Below are positions 1 to 8,067 of a stretch of DNA of 64,000 bases, piece after piece. Both the position numbers and the translations under genes were made by a program. This DNA comes from DATLGB01 sp963724135 (GTDB taxonomy: Bacteria > Actinomycetota > Thermoleophilia > Solirubrobacterales > Solirubrobacteraceae): assembly GCA_963724135.1 (NCBI GenBank), contig CAVRTA010000004.1, forward strand, positions 248,001-312,000, written 5' to 3'. The notes beneath the pieces are model-generated. The model had not been told where the DNA came from and ran no database searches. It saw only the letters and a program-made list of their open reading frames with translations. Position 1 is the first letter of the stretch. Each line of letters opens with the position of its first letter.

Positions 1-1
1 C

Positions 2-1069
2 TCGGACTTCCGCGGCGATCCGGCGTCGGCCATGCTGGAGGTGCTCGACCCCGAGCAGAACGCGACCTTCCGCGACCACTACCTCGACCTGCCGTTCGAC
101 CTGTCGCGGGTCATGTTCGTCACCACCGCGAACACGCTTGACACGGTCCCGGGACCGCTGCGCGACCGCATGGAGGTGATCGCTCTCGCCGGCTACACCG
201 AGGAGGAGAAGCTCCAGATCGCCAAGCGCTATCTCGTCCCTCGCCAGATCGAGCGCGCGGGCCTGAAGAAGTCGCAGATCGCCTTCACCGACCGCGGCCT
301 GCGCACGATCGTCACCGACTACACGCGCGAGGCGGGCGTGCGCGCGCTCGAGCGCGAGATCGGTGCCGTGTGCCGCAAGGTCGCTCTCCAGGCGGCCGAG
401 GGCAGGCTCGCGAGCAAGGTGTCGGTGACGGAGCCGCGGGTGCGCGAGCTGCTCGGCCGGCAGCGCTTCTTCGTCGAGGCGCGCCGGCGTACCCGCGAGC
501 CCGGCGTCGCCACCGGCCTGGCGTGGACGCCCGTCGGCGGCGACGTCCTGTTCGTGGAGGCCACCGCCATGCCCGGGAAGGGCCGGCTCACGCTCACCGG
601 CCAGCTCGGCGACGTCATGCGCGAGTCCGCCCAGGCCGCGCTCTCCTACGTGCGCGGGCACACGCACAGCTTCGCGCCCGACCTGCCCGAGGACTGGTTC
701 GCGACGCATGACATCCACGTCCACGTTCCGTCCGGCGCGATTCCGAAGGACGGTCCGTCCGCGGGCATCACGATCGCCACCGCGCTGGTCTCGCTGCTGT
801 CGTCGCGACCGGTCAAGTCCGACTTGGCGATGACCGGCGAGCTCACGCTCACGGGCCAGGTGCTGCCGATCGGGGGGCTCAAGGAGAAGGCTCTCGCGGC
901 TCAGCGCAGCGGCCTGCGGCGTGTGGTCGCGCCGGCCCGCAACGAGGCCGACCTCGACGACATCCCGGAGCATCTGCGGCGCGGGATGGAGTTCCAGTGG
1001 GTGTCGGAGATCGGCGAGGTGCTCGAGGCCGCGCTGGGCGCGCGGGTGCGCAACGGCCGACCGGGGTAG
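2..1069 (+). CDS. lon: ATP-dependent Lon protease, C-terminal part (5' end outside window)
   Basis: Lon degrades damaged and regulatory proteins in the cytoplasm. The frame is open from the window edge, so only the last 355 residues (a bit under half of a typical Lon) are present. They start inside the AAA+ module at the conserved GDPASAMLEVLDPEQN stretch, pass through the sensor-2/helical region and end in the S16 protease domain. The catalytic serine sits in GPSAG (codon 758-760) and the catalytic lysine is the second lysine of GGLKEK (887-889), so the protease dyad is intact. Stop TAG at 1067. The next gene follows 46 nt downstream on the same strand. Identification is secure; the missing N-terminus simply lies upstream. 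Confidence 0.97.
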   Translation, partial: SDFRGDPASAMLEVLDPEQNATFRDHYLDLPFDLSRVMFVTTANTLDTVPGPLRDRMEVIALAGYTEEEKLQIAKRYLVPRQIERAGLKKSQIAFTDRGLRTIVTDYTREAGVRALEREIGAVCRKVALQAAEGRLASKVSVTEPRVRELLGRQRFFVEARRRTREPGVATGLAWTPVGGDVLFVEATAMPGKGRLTLTGQLGDVMRESAQAALSYVRGHTHSFAPDLPEDWFATHDIHVHVPSGAIPKDGPSAGITIATALVSLLSSRPVKSDLAMTGELTLTGQVLPIGGLKEKALAAQRSGLRRVVAPARNEADLDDIPEHLRRGMEFQWVSEIGEVLEAALGARVRNGRPG

Positions 1070-1100
1070 TCTCCGCCCCATCACGGACGTGGATTCGACC

Positions 1101-1107
1101 GGAGGAG
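1101..1107 (+). promoter_or_regulatory. Shine-Dalgarno GGAGGAG
   Basis: GGAGGAG lies 8 nt before the ATG at 1116. It is one of the few strong ribosome binding sites in the window and fixes that start. Confidence 0.75.
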
Positions 1108-1115
1108 CGCTCTAG

Positions 1116-1613
1116 ATGGCATCCAAGAAGAAGAAGGCCGCGGCCGCCGCGGGCGGCGCCGCCGGTGCCGCGCGCGCGGCGAAGAACAGCCCGTACGTGC
1201 AGGAGATCGTCGAGAACGACGACCTGCGCGACAACATCCAGCAGGCATACGAGTCGGCGCGTGAGGCCTACGACCGGATCTCGTCGTCGAAGAAGCCGGC
1301 GAAGGCCATCTTCGACGACAAGAAGCTCCAGCGCGACCTCAAGAGCGCGGCCGACTCCATCAAGGAGGCCGGCCTGGCGCTCAAGGACGCGCCCAGAGGT
1401 GGGACCAAGAAGAAGGGCGGCGGCATGCTCCGCAAGCTGATGCTCGTGGCCGTCGCCGCCGGGCTCGCCCTGGCGCTGTCCGAGGACCTGCGCAAGAAGG
1501 TGCTCGACACGCTCTTCGGCGCCGAGGAGGAGTTCGAGTACACCTCGACGACCACCGCTTCCAACGGCGGCGCCTCGTCGGGCGTCACGACACCGGCCGG
1601 GAGTACCTCTTAG
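1116..1613 (+). CDS. Hypothetical single-pass membrane protein, Lys/Ala-rich
   Basis: 165 residues of unknown function. The N-terminus is a lysine run followed by an alanine/glycine-rich stretch, then a charged region predicted helical (about residues 27-95), one hydrophobic segment at about 107-125 (LMLVAVAAGLALAL), a short charged juxtamembrane stretch and a Ser/Thr-rich tail. There is no signal peptide. The basic N-terminal half suggests a cytoplasmic part that could contact nucleic acid or acidic lipids, but that is inference. The start is fixed by a strong GGAGGAG site. The stop abuts the stop of the convergent M23 gene with no bases between. Confidence 0.7.
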   Translation: MASKKKKAAAAAGGAAGAARAAKNSPYVQEIVENDDLRDNIQQAYESAREAYDRISSSKKPAKAIFDDKKLQRDLKSAADSIKEAGLALKDAPRGGTKKKGGGMLRKLMLVAVAAGLALALSEDLRKKVLDTLFGAEEEFEYTSTTTASNGGASSGVTTPAGSTS

Positions 1614-2816
1614 TCACTCAGCGATGAAGTCCCGCACCGTCACGAGCGTCCCCGGGCGCTCGGTGGCGTCGGGGCCGAGCTCTTGCAGCCAGGCCCCGGG
1701 CGGGACGTCGTCGCGGCGCTGCCACGCGGTGACGATCGGGTAAGGGTCGACCGCGTCCTTCTTCATCCCGCCGGGATGGACCTCGAAGTGCAGGTGCGGC
1801 GGCGTCGGCTCCGCGTCGCCGGTGTTGCCGACGAAGCCGAGCACCGCGCCCGCCTTGACCCGGGCGCCGTTGCGCGCCGCCTCCGAGAAGGCGGACATGT
1901 GCGCGTAGAAGAACGCGTCGCCGTTGTCGGTGTGCAGCCACAGCCGGTTGCCCGAGATCGGCAGCGTGCCGACGTGGCTGAGCCTGCCGTCGCGCACGGC
2001 GACGACCGGCGCGCCGAACGGGGCGAAGATGTCGACGCCCTGGTGGATCCGGATCGGCTTCGGGCGGTCCGCGCCGAAGGTGTCAGCGACGCGGACGCGC
2101 GTGCCGTACACGGGGAACGCGTACCCGCCGCCCGTCAGCCGCTGCTCGACGCTCGGGGCCTTCTTGACCGGGGGCACGGTCGAGTTCGAGACCGGCGGGG
2201 CCGCGGTGCTGGGCGGGAACGCGGTCGGCACACCGGTCGGGGTGGCCCTCGGGGTCGCGGTCGCGGTCGGCGTGGGCGTCGGTTCTGAGGAGCCCACGAC
2301 GCGGACCGCTGCCACCGCGGCGCGCACGTCGTACTCGCCGATCAGCACGCGGATGCCGGTGTTGCCGGTGTTGACGATCACGAGACCGCCGCCGGGGAGC
2401 TCGAGAGTGCGCGGCTCGAAGATGTCGCCGTAGTCGACGCCGTCGATGCGCAGGTCGTAGACGCCCCCGCTGCGGTTGAGCTCGTCGTCGAAACGGGCCA
2501 CGCGGCGCACGCCCCCGGCGGTGACCCGCCCGCCGATCATCGACACGCTGACCGCGCGCGCCTTCGCGAATCCCCGCGCGCCGGAATCGGCGCGGGTGAA
2601 GACCTCGCCCTTCTCGACCGAGACCTCGCGCTCGCTCACCTGCGCGGACGTCGTGTCCTCGCCCTTGCGCTGGCTCGTGGCGGTCCCGAAGCGGTTCTCA
2701 CCGACCTGCGCGACGGCCGCCTCGGCCCGCGCGTAGGGCCGCTCGGCCGCTTGGGCGGCGAGGACGCAGCCGAGTGCGAGACCGGCGGCGATGATCGAGA
2801 GAAGTGCGCCGCGCAC
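1614..2816 (-). CDS. Secreted M23 family metallopeptidase (LytM domain)
   Basis: Probably a peptidoglycan endopeptidase or a LytM regulator of one. The 400-residue protein begins with a signal peptide (MRGALLSIIAAGLALGC... AQA), then a beta-rich domain to about residue 175, a Thr/Pro/Ala linker (about 178-222) and a C-terminal LytM domain (about 235-375). The metal ligands expected for M23 are present: HxGVD (in IHQGVDIFAPFG) and HLHFE near residue 345. The GTG start at 2816 is only 26 nt from the divergent TetR start, so the two promoters must overlap. Catalytic competence is likely from the intact motifs. Confidence 0.88.
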   Translation of the reverse strand: MRGALLSIIAAGLALGCVLAAQAAERPYARAEAAVAQVGENRFGTATSQRKGEDTTSAQVSEREVSVEKGEVFTRADSGARGFAKARAVSVSMIGGRVTAGGVRRVARFDDELNRSGGVYDLRIDGVDYGDIFEPRTLELPGGGLVIVNTGNTGIRVLIGEYDVRAAVAAVRVVGSSEPTPTPTATATPRATPTGVPTAFPPSTAAPPVSNSTVPPVKKAPSVEQRLTGGGYAFPVYGTRVRVADTFGADRPKPIRIHQGVDIFAPFGAPVVAVRDGRLSHVGTLPISGNRLWLHTDNGDAFFYAHMSAFSEAARNGARVKAGAVLGFVGNTGDAEPTPPHLHFEVHPGGMKKDAVDPYPIVTAWQRRDDVPPGAWLQELGPDATERPGTLVTVRDFIAE

Positions 2817-2827
2817 GTTCGCGAGGG

Positions 2828-2833
2828 TAGCCT
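2828..2833 (+). promoter_or_regulatory. Putative -10 (TAGCCT) for the TetR gene
   Basis: TAGCCT ends 9 nt before the ATG at 2843, the spacing expected if transcription starts at or next to the start codon. It argues against a TTG start at 2834. Confidence 0.4.
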
Positions 2834-2842
2834 TTGGCCAGG

Positions 2843-3442
2843 ATGGCGACCACCACGCGCGAGCTCACGTCGGACAAGGCGCAGCGGATCGTCGAGGCGA
2901 TGCGCGCCTCGGTCGGGGCGCGCGGCGCCGCCGCCTCGACCTTCGACCACGTCGCGCGCGAGGCGGGCGTCTCGCGCGGCCTGCTGCACTACTACTTCGG
3001 CACCAAGGAGCGGCTGCTGGTCGAAGTCTGCCGGCGCGACTGCGACATCCGCATGGAGGTCGTCGACGGAGCGTTCGCCGCGGCGCGATCGGCCGACGAG
3101 CTGATCGAGGCGCTCGTGCACTCGCTCGAGGATCTCGTCGAGGAGGACCCCGGGTTCATCGCGCTCGTGTTCGAGCTGTTCACGTCGTCGCGCCATAACG
3201 ACGAGATCCGCGCGGGCCTGGCCGACCTGAGCGCGCGGGTCCGCGAGCACCTGGCCGAGCAGCTCGAGGCCAAGGAGGCCGAGGGCACGATCCGGCTCGG
3301 CGCGGAGGCGGACTCCGTCGCGGCCGTGCTGTTCGCGCTGGCCGACGGCCTCGCGCTGCGCATGCTGTCCGAGGACCGCGACTGGGGCCCGACGCTCGAG
3401 GCGGGCGCGCTCGCGGTGCGGCAGCTGATCCTGCCTGTGTGA
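2843..3442 (+). CDS. TetR/AcrR family transcriptional regulator
   Basis: About 199 residues. The N-terminal helix-turn-helix is typical of TetR: FDHVAREAGVSRGLLHYYFGTKERLLVEV at about residues 35-63, followed by an all-helical ligand-binding region. The ATG at 2843 is preferred over TTG 2834, which would lie directly after a TAGCCT -10-like hexamer. Downstream on the same strand is an MMPL transporter, and a perfect 16-bp palindrome (3458-3473) sits between the two, so this protein probably represses the transporter genes and releases on binding a lipid or drug. The ligand cannot be read from sequence. Confidence 0.9.
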   Translation: MATTTRELTSDKAQRIVEAMRASVGARGAAASTFDHVAREAGVSRGLLHYYFGTKERLLVEVCRRDCDIRMEVVDGAFAAARSADELIEALVHSLEDLVEEDPGFIALVFELFTSSRHNDEIRAGLADLSARVREHLAEQLEAKEAEGTIRLGAEADSVAAVLFALADGLALRMLSEDRDWGPTLEAGALAVRQLILPV

Positions 3443-3457
3443 CGCGATTCACCTCGG

Positions 3458-3473
3458 CTGGCTGGCCAGCCAG
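3458..3473. promoter_or_regulatory. 16-bp perfect palindrome, candidate TetR operator
   Basis: CTGGCTGGCCAGCCAG is its own reverse complement. It lies 15 nt after the TetR stop and 14 nt before the MMPL start, which is the usual place and size for a TetR-family operator. Confidence 0.6.
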
Positions 3474-3487
3474 GCATTTTCCCGTTG

Positions 3488-5575
3488 ATGCAACGCCGGC
3501 TGATGCGACTTGACGCCCTCGTCGGGACACGGCGGCGCTGGGTGCTCGGGTTCTGGGTGCTGGCGCTGGTGGTGGCGGTCCCGTTCTCGCTGCGGCAGGC
3601 CGACCACCTCTCGAGTGGCGGCTTCGGCGTACCCGGCTCGCAGTCTCAGAGGGTCGCCGACGCGCTCCAGGACTACCCGGGGGTAGAGCGCACGGCGCTC
3701 GCGGTCGTCCTGATCGGCGAGCACGACGTCGCCGCGGTCGCGCGGGAGGCACAGACGGTCGCCCACGTCACCGGCGTCGGAGAGCCCGCGTCGCGCGACG
3801 GTGTGACGCTGCTCCCGCTGCGCGTCGACGCGTCCGACGACGACGCCTCCGACGTGGCCGTGGACCTGCGCGACAAGCTCGGGGTCGGCACGGCGGAGGG
3901 CGTGCATCTGGCGGGCCAGGGCGCGCTGTGGGCGGGGCTGCAGGAGGTCTCCAAGGAGGACCTCGCCAGGGCCGAGCAGATCGGCTTTCCGCTCGTGCTG
4001 CTGATCCTGCTCGCGGTCTTCGGCTCGCTCGCGGCGGCGGCTCTGCCGCTCGCGCTCGGGTTCTTCTCCGTGCTCATCACGGGTGCGCTCATCTACCTCA
4101 CCTCGCGCCAGATGGAGATGTCGGTCTTCGTGACCAACATGGCGTCGATGATCGGGATCGGGGTGGCGGTCGACTACTCCCTGTTCGTGCTCGCGCGCTA
4201 CCGGGAGGAGGTCGCCGCCGGGTTCGCCCCGGCGGTCGCACGCTCGCGCGCGATGGCGACCTCCGGCCTGGCGGTGGTGTTCTCGGGCCTGACCGTGATC
4301 GTCTCGCTGGCAGGCCTGTGGATGATCGACAACAACGCAGTCCGCTCGATGGCGCTCGGCGCGATCCTCGTCGTCGCGGTCTCGCTGCTGGCGTCGGCGA
4401 CGCTGCTGCCGGCGCTGATCGCCGTGCTCGGCCCGCGCGCGTACGCGCCGTCGAAGCGCTTCATCGCGATGGGGATGTGGCTGCGGCGCCGGCGGCCCTG
4501 GCGGCCGGGCAAGCGCGAGCCGTTCTGGAACCGCTGGACCGCGCGGGTCATGCGGCGGCCCGTCGTGAGCCTGCTGCTCGCCTCCTCCGTTCTCTTGACG
4601 CTGGCGATCCCCGCTCTGTCGCTGAAGATGGGGACGGGGGCGCTGCGACAGTTCCCGGAGGGCAACGAGACCCGGGTCGGGATGGAGGCGGCCTCTCGGG
4701 TCGCCTCGCCGGGCTCGACGGCGCCGATCCGGATCGTCACCTCATCTCCCGAGCGGGCTCGTGCTGTGCTCGAAGCCGACCCCGCGGTGGCGCGCGTGCT
4801 CCCTGCGGTCGAGTCGCGGGACGGGCGCGCCTCGCTGATCACCGCGCTCCCGGCGGCCGACGGCGAGGCGCCGCAGACCGAGGCGCTGGTCGAGCGGCTG
4901 CGCGAGCGCCTGCCGGGCGCCGACGTCGGCGGCGTCACCGCCGCCCAGGTCGACGTCAGCGATCTGATCTCCGGGTCGATGTGGAAGCTGCTGCTGTTCG
5001 TGCTCGCCCTGTCGTACCTGGTCCTGCTGGTGCTGCTGCGGTCGATCCTGCTGCCGCTGAAGGCGGTGCTGATGAACCTGCTCTCCGTCGGCGCGGCCTA
5101 CGGCGTCCTGGTGGCGATCTTCCAGTACGGGTGGATCGACGGGTTCCTCGGGTTCCAGTCCGACGGCCACCTGGCGACCCTGACGCCGCCGCTGGTGCTC
5201 GCGGTCGTGTTCGGACTGTCGATGGACTACGAGGTGTTCCTGCTGTCGCGGATCCGCGAGCGCTACCACGCCACGGGCGACAACCGCCGGGCCGTCGCGG
5301 AGGGCCTCGCGCAGTCGGCGCGCACGATCACCTCGGCGGCGCTGATCATGGTCGCCGTGTTCGCGGTCTTCGTCGGCACCGGCGTCCCGTCGATCAAGGA
5401 GATCGGGATCGGCAACGCGGTGGCGATCGCCGTCGACGCGACGCTCGTCCGCCTCGTGCTCGTGCCCGCGGCGATGGAGCTGATGGGCAAATGGAACTGG
5501 TGGCTGCCCCGGCCGCTCGCGCGCGTGCTGCCGAGGGGCTCGGTCGAGGAGGTCGCCGTACCCTCGTCGGCGTGA
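3488..5575 (+). CDS. MMPL family RND transporter
   Basis: A 695-residue inner-membrane transporter of the MMPL/RND superfamily, which in actinobacteria exports lipids to the envelope using proton motive force. The architecture is complete: one N-terminal membrane segment (about 18-36), a periplasmic domain, five segments ending with the repeat-1 motif GVAVDYSLFVLARYREE, a second N-terminal-type segment and periplasmic domain, then five more segments with repeat-2 motif GLSMDYEVFLLSRIRERY. The two conserved Asp-Tyr pairs in these motifs are the proton relay. It overlaps the following LmeA-like gene by 4 nt (GTGA), so the two products are probably made together. A TTG at 3485 is an alternative start. 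Confidence 0.92.
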   Translation: MQRRLMRLDALVGTRRRWVLGFWVLALVVAVPFSLRQADHLSSGGFGVPGSQSQRVADALQDYPGVERTALAVVLIGEHDVAAVAREAQTVAHVTGVGEPASRDGVTLLPLRVDASDDDASDVAVDLRDKLGVGTAEGVHLAGQGALWAGLQEVSKEDLARAEQIGFPLVLLILLAVFGSLAAAALPLALGFFSVLITGALIYLTSRQMEMSVFVTNMASMIGIGVAVDYSLFVLARYREEVAAGFAPAVARSRAMATSGLAVVFSGLTVIVSLAGLWMIDNNAVRSMALGAILVVAVSLLASATLLPALIAVLGPRAYAPSKRFIAMGMWLRRRRPWRPGKREPFWNRWTARVMRRPVVSLLLASSVLLTLAIPALSLKMGTGALRQFPEGNETRVGMEAASRVASPGSTAPIRIVTSSPERARAVLEADPAVARVLPAVESRDGRASLITALPAADGEAPQTEALVERLRERLPGADVGGVTAAQVDVSDLISGSMWKLLLFVLALSYLVLLVLLRSILLPLKAVLMNLLSVGAAYGVLVAIFQYGWIDGFLGFQSDGHLATLTPPLVLAVVFGLSMDYEVFLLSRIRERYHATGDNRRAVAEGLAQSARTITSAALIMVAVFAVFVGTGVPSIKEIGIGNAVAIAVDATLVRLVLVPAAMELMGKWNWWLPRPLARVLPRGSVEEVAVPSSA

Positions 5576-6204
5576 AGCGCATCGCGCTCGGCGTCGCGGC
5601 GGTCCTCCTGGTCGCCAGCCAGCTGCTCCTTCCGCGCCTCGCTGAATCGCGTCTGCGCTCGGAGTTGGCGCCCCTCGGGGAGGTCGTGTCCGTCCACGTC
5701 TCGGCGTGGCCGGCGCTCAAACTGCTCGTCGAGAGGGCGGATTCGGTAGACGTGCGCCTCCGCAGCGCGACACTCGGCGCGGGCGACCTCGCCGACCAGC
5801 TCGCAGGGACGAGCCGCACCGGCTCCCTCGACGCCCGCGTGGACACCGCCACCTTGGGCCCGCTCACGCTGCGCGACGTCTCGCTCATCAAGGAGGACGA
5901 CAGCCTCACCGGCTCGGCATCGCTCACCGACGCCGATCTCGCGGCCGCGCTCCCGGTCGACCTCGGCCTGCGGCCGGTCTCGTCGGCCGACGGCGCGCTG
6001 GTGATGGAGGCTCAGGTCGGGCCGGTCGCGGTCCGCGCGCGGCTCTCCGCGTCCGGCGGCGCGCTCGTCATCGCGCCGGACGGGCTGCTCGGCGGCTTCG
6101 CCTCCGTGCGCGTGTTCGACGACCCCCGCGTGCGGGTCGTCTCAGTCGGGGCCACGTCGGACGCGGCCGGCTTCACAGTTGTCGCACGCGCCCGGCTTTC
6201 GTGA
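5572..6204 (+). CDS. LmeA-like lipid-binding protein (DUF2993)
   Basis: 210 residues starting at a GTG that overlaps the MMPL stop by 4 nt. After a hydrophobic N-terminal segment (residues 3-20) comes a domain resembling DUF2993: a short LAPLGEVVSVHVSAWPALKLLV opening, then alternating strands with VDVRLRSA, TLGPLTLRDVSL and a C-terminal FTVVARARLS strand. The family includes mycobacterial LmeA, a periplasmic phospholipid-binding protein needed for lipomannan maturation. Coupling to an MMPL transporter suggests it passes lipid to or from that transporter outside the membrane; this role is inference. Confidence 0.75.
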   Translation: MKRIALGVAAVLLVASQLLLPRLAESRLRSELAPLGEVVSVHVSAWPALKLLVERADSVDVRLRSATLGAGDLADQLAGTSRTGSLDARVDTATLGPLTLRDVSLIKEDDSLTGSASLTDADLAAALPVDLGLRPVSSADGALVMEAQVGPVAVRARLSASGGALVIAPDGLLGGFASVRVFDDPRVRVVSVGATSDAAGFTVVARARLS

Positions 6205-6248
6205 CAACCCTGCACCGCGACTGCACCGGAACGCTCTGTCCGCGCGCA

Positions 6249-6692
6249 TCATCGCCGGCCGGTGAGCAGGCGCCCGCCGGTGCCGGCGAGGATCAGGGCG
6301 ACGCCCATCCAGGCGATGATCAGGGGCGAGCTGCCGGTCGCCGGGAGGGTGCCCGCCGCGAGCGGTCGCGCGCCGGTGGTGCCTTCGCCGCCCGGGCCGC
6401 CGCCGCCACCGTCTTCCTGGCGCGGCCCGCCGTCGCCGGCGCCGGGGTTGCAGTAGTAGTAATCGCCGTCTCCGCCGTAGCCGATCGGGTCGCACACGTC
6501 GTAGTAGTCCTGTGCTCCCTCGTCGACGGGCTCCTCCTCGTCGACGGGCTCCTCCTCGTCGACGGGCTCCTCCTCGACCACACCCGGGTCCTCCTCCTCG
6601 ATGCCCTGCGCCGGAGTCGCCACCGGAGCTTGTGCGACGGCGGTCGCCGGCAGCAGCAGGGCCACGAGCAGCAGGAGGAGCAGGCGCTTCAT
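6249..6692 (-). CDS. LPXTG-anchored surface protein with acidic repeats
   Basis: 147 residues, starting at an ATG that overlaps the glyS stop by 4 nt (ATGA). A signal peptide (MKRLLLLLLVALLLPATAVAQA) is followed by an acidic stretch made of three exact copies of the six residues VDEEEP, a Tyr/Cys/Gly-rich middle (with DYYDVCD and DYYYCNP), a Gly-rich linker and a sorting signal: LPATG, then a hydrophobic segment and a terminal RR. A sortase would attach it to peptidoglycan. The two cysteines may form a disulfide. Function unknown; the acidic repeats could bind cations. Confidence 0.8.
   Translation of the reverse strand: MKRLLLLLLVALLLPATAVAQAPVATPAQGIEEEDPGVVEEEPVDEEEPVDEEEPVDEGAQDYYDVCDPIGYGGDGDYYYCNPGAGDGGPRQEDGGGGGPGGEGTTGARPLAAGTLPATGSSPLIIAWMGVALILAGTGGRLLTGRR
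6521..6574 (-). repeat. Three perfect 18-bp tandem repeats in the LPXTG gene
   Basis: The unit CGTCGACGGGCTCCTCCT (plus strand) occurs three times without a mismatch and encodes the acidic hexapeptide repeats. Identical units suggest recent slippage and possible length variation between strains. Confidence 0.9.
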
Positions 6693-8044
6693 GCCTTCGG
6701 AGTCTGCCATGGCGCGCCGACGCGACGCGCGAGCTCGTCCGCGAGCCCGTCGATCGGGACGCGCTCCTGCGCGAGGGAGTCGCGATCGCGCAGCGTGACG
6801 GTGCGGTCCTCGAGCGACTGGTGGTCGATCGTCACCCCGAACGGCGTGCCGATCTCGTCCTGGCGGCGGTAGCGCTTGCCGATGTTGCCGCCGTCGTCGT
6901 ACTCGGCCGCGACGTGCCTGCGCACCGCGTCGTAGACCTCGCGGGCGAGCTCGGGGTGCCCGTCCTTGCGCAGCAGCGGGAACACGGCGACCTTCACGGG
7001 CGCCAGACGGGGATGCAGGCGCAGCACCGTGCGGTGCTCGCCGCCGATCTCGTCCTCGTCGTAGGCGTCGCAGAGGAAGGCGAGCAGGGCGCGGTCCGCG
7101 CCGGCGGCCGGCTCGATCACGTGCGGGACGTACTCGACGCCCTCGTTGGCGTCCTTGTAGATGAGCTTCTGCCCGGACTCGGCCGCGTGGGCGCTGAGGT
7201 CGAAGTCGCCGCGGTTGGCGATGCCCTCGAGCTCCGACCAGCCGATCGGGAACAGGTACTCGACGTCCGAGGTCCCGCTCGAGTAGTGCGAGAGCTCGTC
7301 GGGGTCGTGCGGGCGCAGGCGCAGGTGGTCGGGCCGGATGCCGAGCTCGGCGTACCAGTCGAAGCGCGCCTGGCACCAGTACTCGTACCACTGCTGCGCC
7401 GCGTCGGGTGGCACGAAGTACTCCATCTCCATCTGCTCGAACTCGCGGGTCCGGAAGATGAAGTTGCGCGCGGTGATCTCGTTGCGGAACGACTTGCCGA
7501 TCTGGGCGATCCCGAACGGCGGCTTCTTGCGCGCGAACTGGAGGGTGTTCTTGAAGTTGAGGAAGATCCCCTGGGCGGTCTCGGGACGCAGGTACGCGAC
7601 GGACCCCGCGTCCTTCACGGGACCCACGGTGGTCTCGAACATCAGGTTGAACTCGCGCGCCTCCGTCAGCTCGCACTGGTCGTCCTCGCCCGGGTGCTTC
7701 GATGGCTTTCGGGCACACTCGAGCTCGTCGAGATGATCGGCGCGGAAGCGCTGGCCGCACGTCTTGCAGTCGACGAGCGGATCGGTGAAGCCCTCGAGGT
7801 GGCCGCTCGCCTTCCACGTCCGCGGATGCTGGATGATGGCCGAGTCGAGCCCGACGACGTCATCGCGCTCGAGCACCAGCGAGCGCCACCAGGCGTCCTT
7901 GACGTTGTTCTTGAGCAGGACGCCGTAGTGCCCGTAGTCGTACGTGTTGCCGAAGCCCCCGTAGATCTCGGAGGCCGGGAAGATCAGCCCGCGGCGCTTG
8001 CACAGCGCCACGATCTTCTCCATGGTCACCACATCCGTCGCCAT
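6689..8044 (-). CDS. glyS: Glycine--tRNA ligase (alpha2 type)
   Basis: A 451-residue class II synthetase that charges tRNA-Gly. Class II motifs are clear: motif 1 region near FPASEIYGGFGNTYDYGHYG at the N-terminus, motif 2 (FRNEITARNFIFRTREFEQMEMEYF, about 185-210) and motif 3 toward the C-terminus, with the anticodon-binding domain after about residue 350 (PVKVAVFPLL). A CxxC near residue 93 (CKTCG) begins a zinc-binding insertion (CKTCGQRF... ECARKP). The length matches the bacterial homodimeric form found in actinobacteria. The start ATG 8044 is 6 nt downstream of a TAGGGT hexamer, suggesting a leaderless message shared with the LPXTG gene. Confidence 0.97.
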   Translation of the reverse strand: MATDVVTMEKIVALCKRRGLIFPASEIYGGFGNTYDYGHYGVLLKNNVKDAWWRSLVLERDDVVGLDSAIIQHPRTWKASGHLEGFTDPLVDCKTCGQRFRADHLDELECARKPSKHPGEDDQCELTEAREFNLMFETTVGPVKDAGSVAYLRPETAQGIFLNFKNTLQFARKKPPFGIAQIGKSFRNEITARNFIFRTREFEQMEMEYFVPPDAAQQWYEYWCQARFDWYAELGIRPDHLRLRPHDPDELSHYSSGTSDVEYLFPIGWSELEGIANRGDFDLSAHAAESGQKLIYKDANEGVEYVPHVIEPAAGADRALLAFLCDAYDEDEIGGEHRTVLRLHPRLAPVKVAVFPLLRKDGHPELAREVYDAVRRHVAAEYDDGGNIGKRYRRQDEIGTPFGVTIDHQSLEDRTVTLRDRDSLAQERVPIDGLADELARRVGAPWQTPKA

Positions 8045-8050
8045 GGCCTA

Positions 8051-8056
8051 ACCCTA
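8051..8056 (-). promoter_or_regulatory. Putative -10 (TAGGGT) for glyS
   Basis: TAGGGT on the minus strand ends 6 nt before the glyS ATG. It overlaps the opposite-strand TATGAT hexamer by two bases, so glyS and the FmdB gene seem to share one bidirectional promoter core. Confidence 0.45.
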
Positions 8057-8060
8057 TGAT
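8055..8060 (+). promoter_or_regulatory. Putative -10 (TATGAT) for the FmdB-type gene
   Basis: TATGAT ends 7 nt before the TTG at 8068. This spacing supports TTG 8068 over the ATG at 8056, which lies inside the hexamer. Confidence 0.5.
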
Positions 8061-8067
8061 CCCCGCC

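Noticed and set aside
3485..3487. TTG start for the MMPL gene
   Set aside because: The adjacent in-frame ATG at 3488 is the simpler choice.
6249..7817. 522-codon ORF joining the LPXTG protein to sequence inside glyS
   Set aside because: The upstream part is an out-of-frame reading of glyS; the real start is the ATG at 6692 overlapping the glyS stop.
8056..8058. ATG start for the FmdB-type gene
   Set aside because: It lies within the likely TATGAT -10 hexamer and would add residues not found in the family, whose proteins begin MPIYEYRC at TTG 8068.
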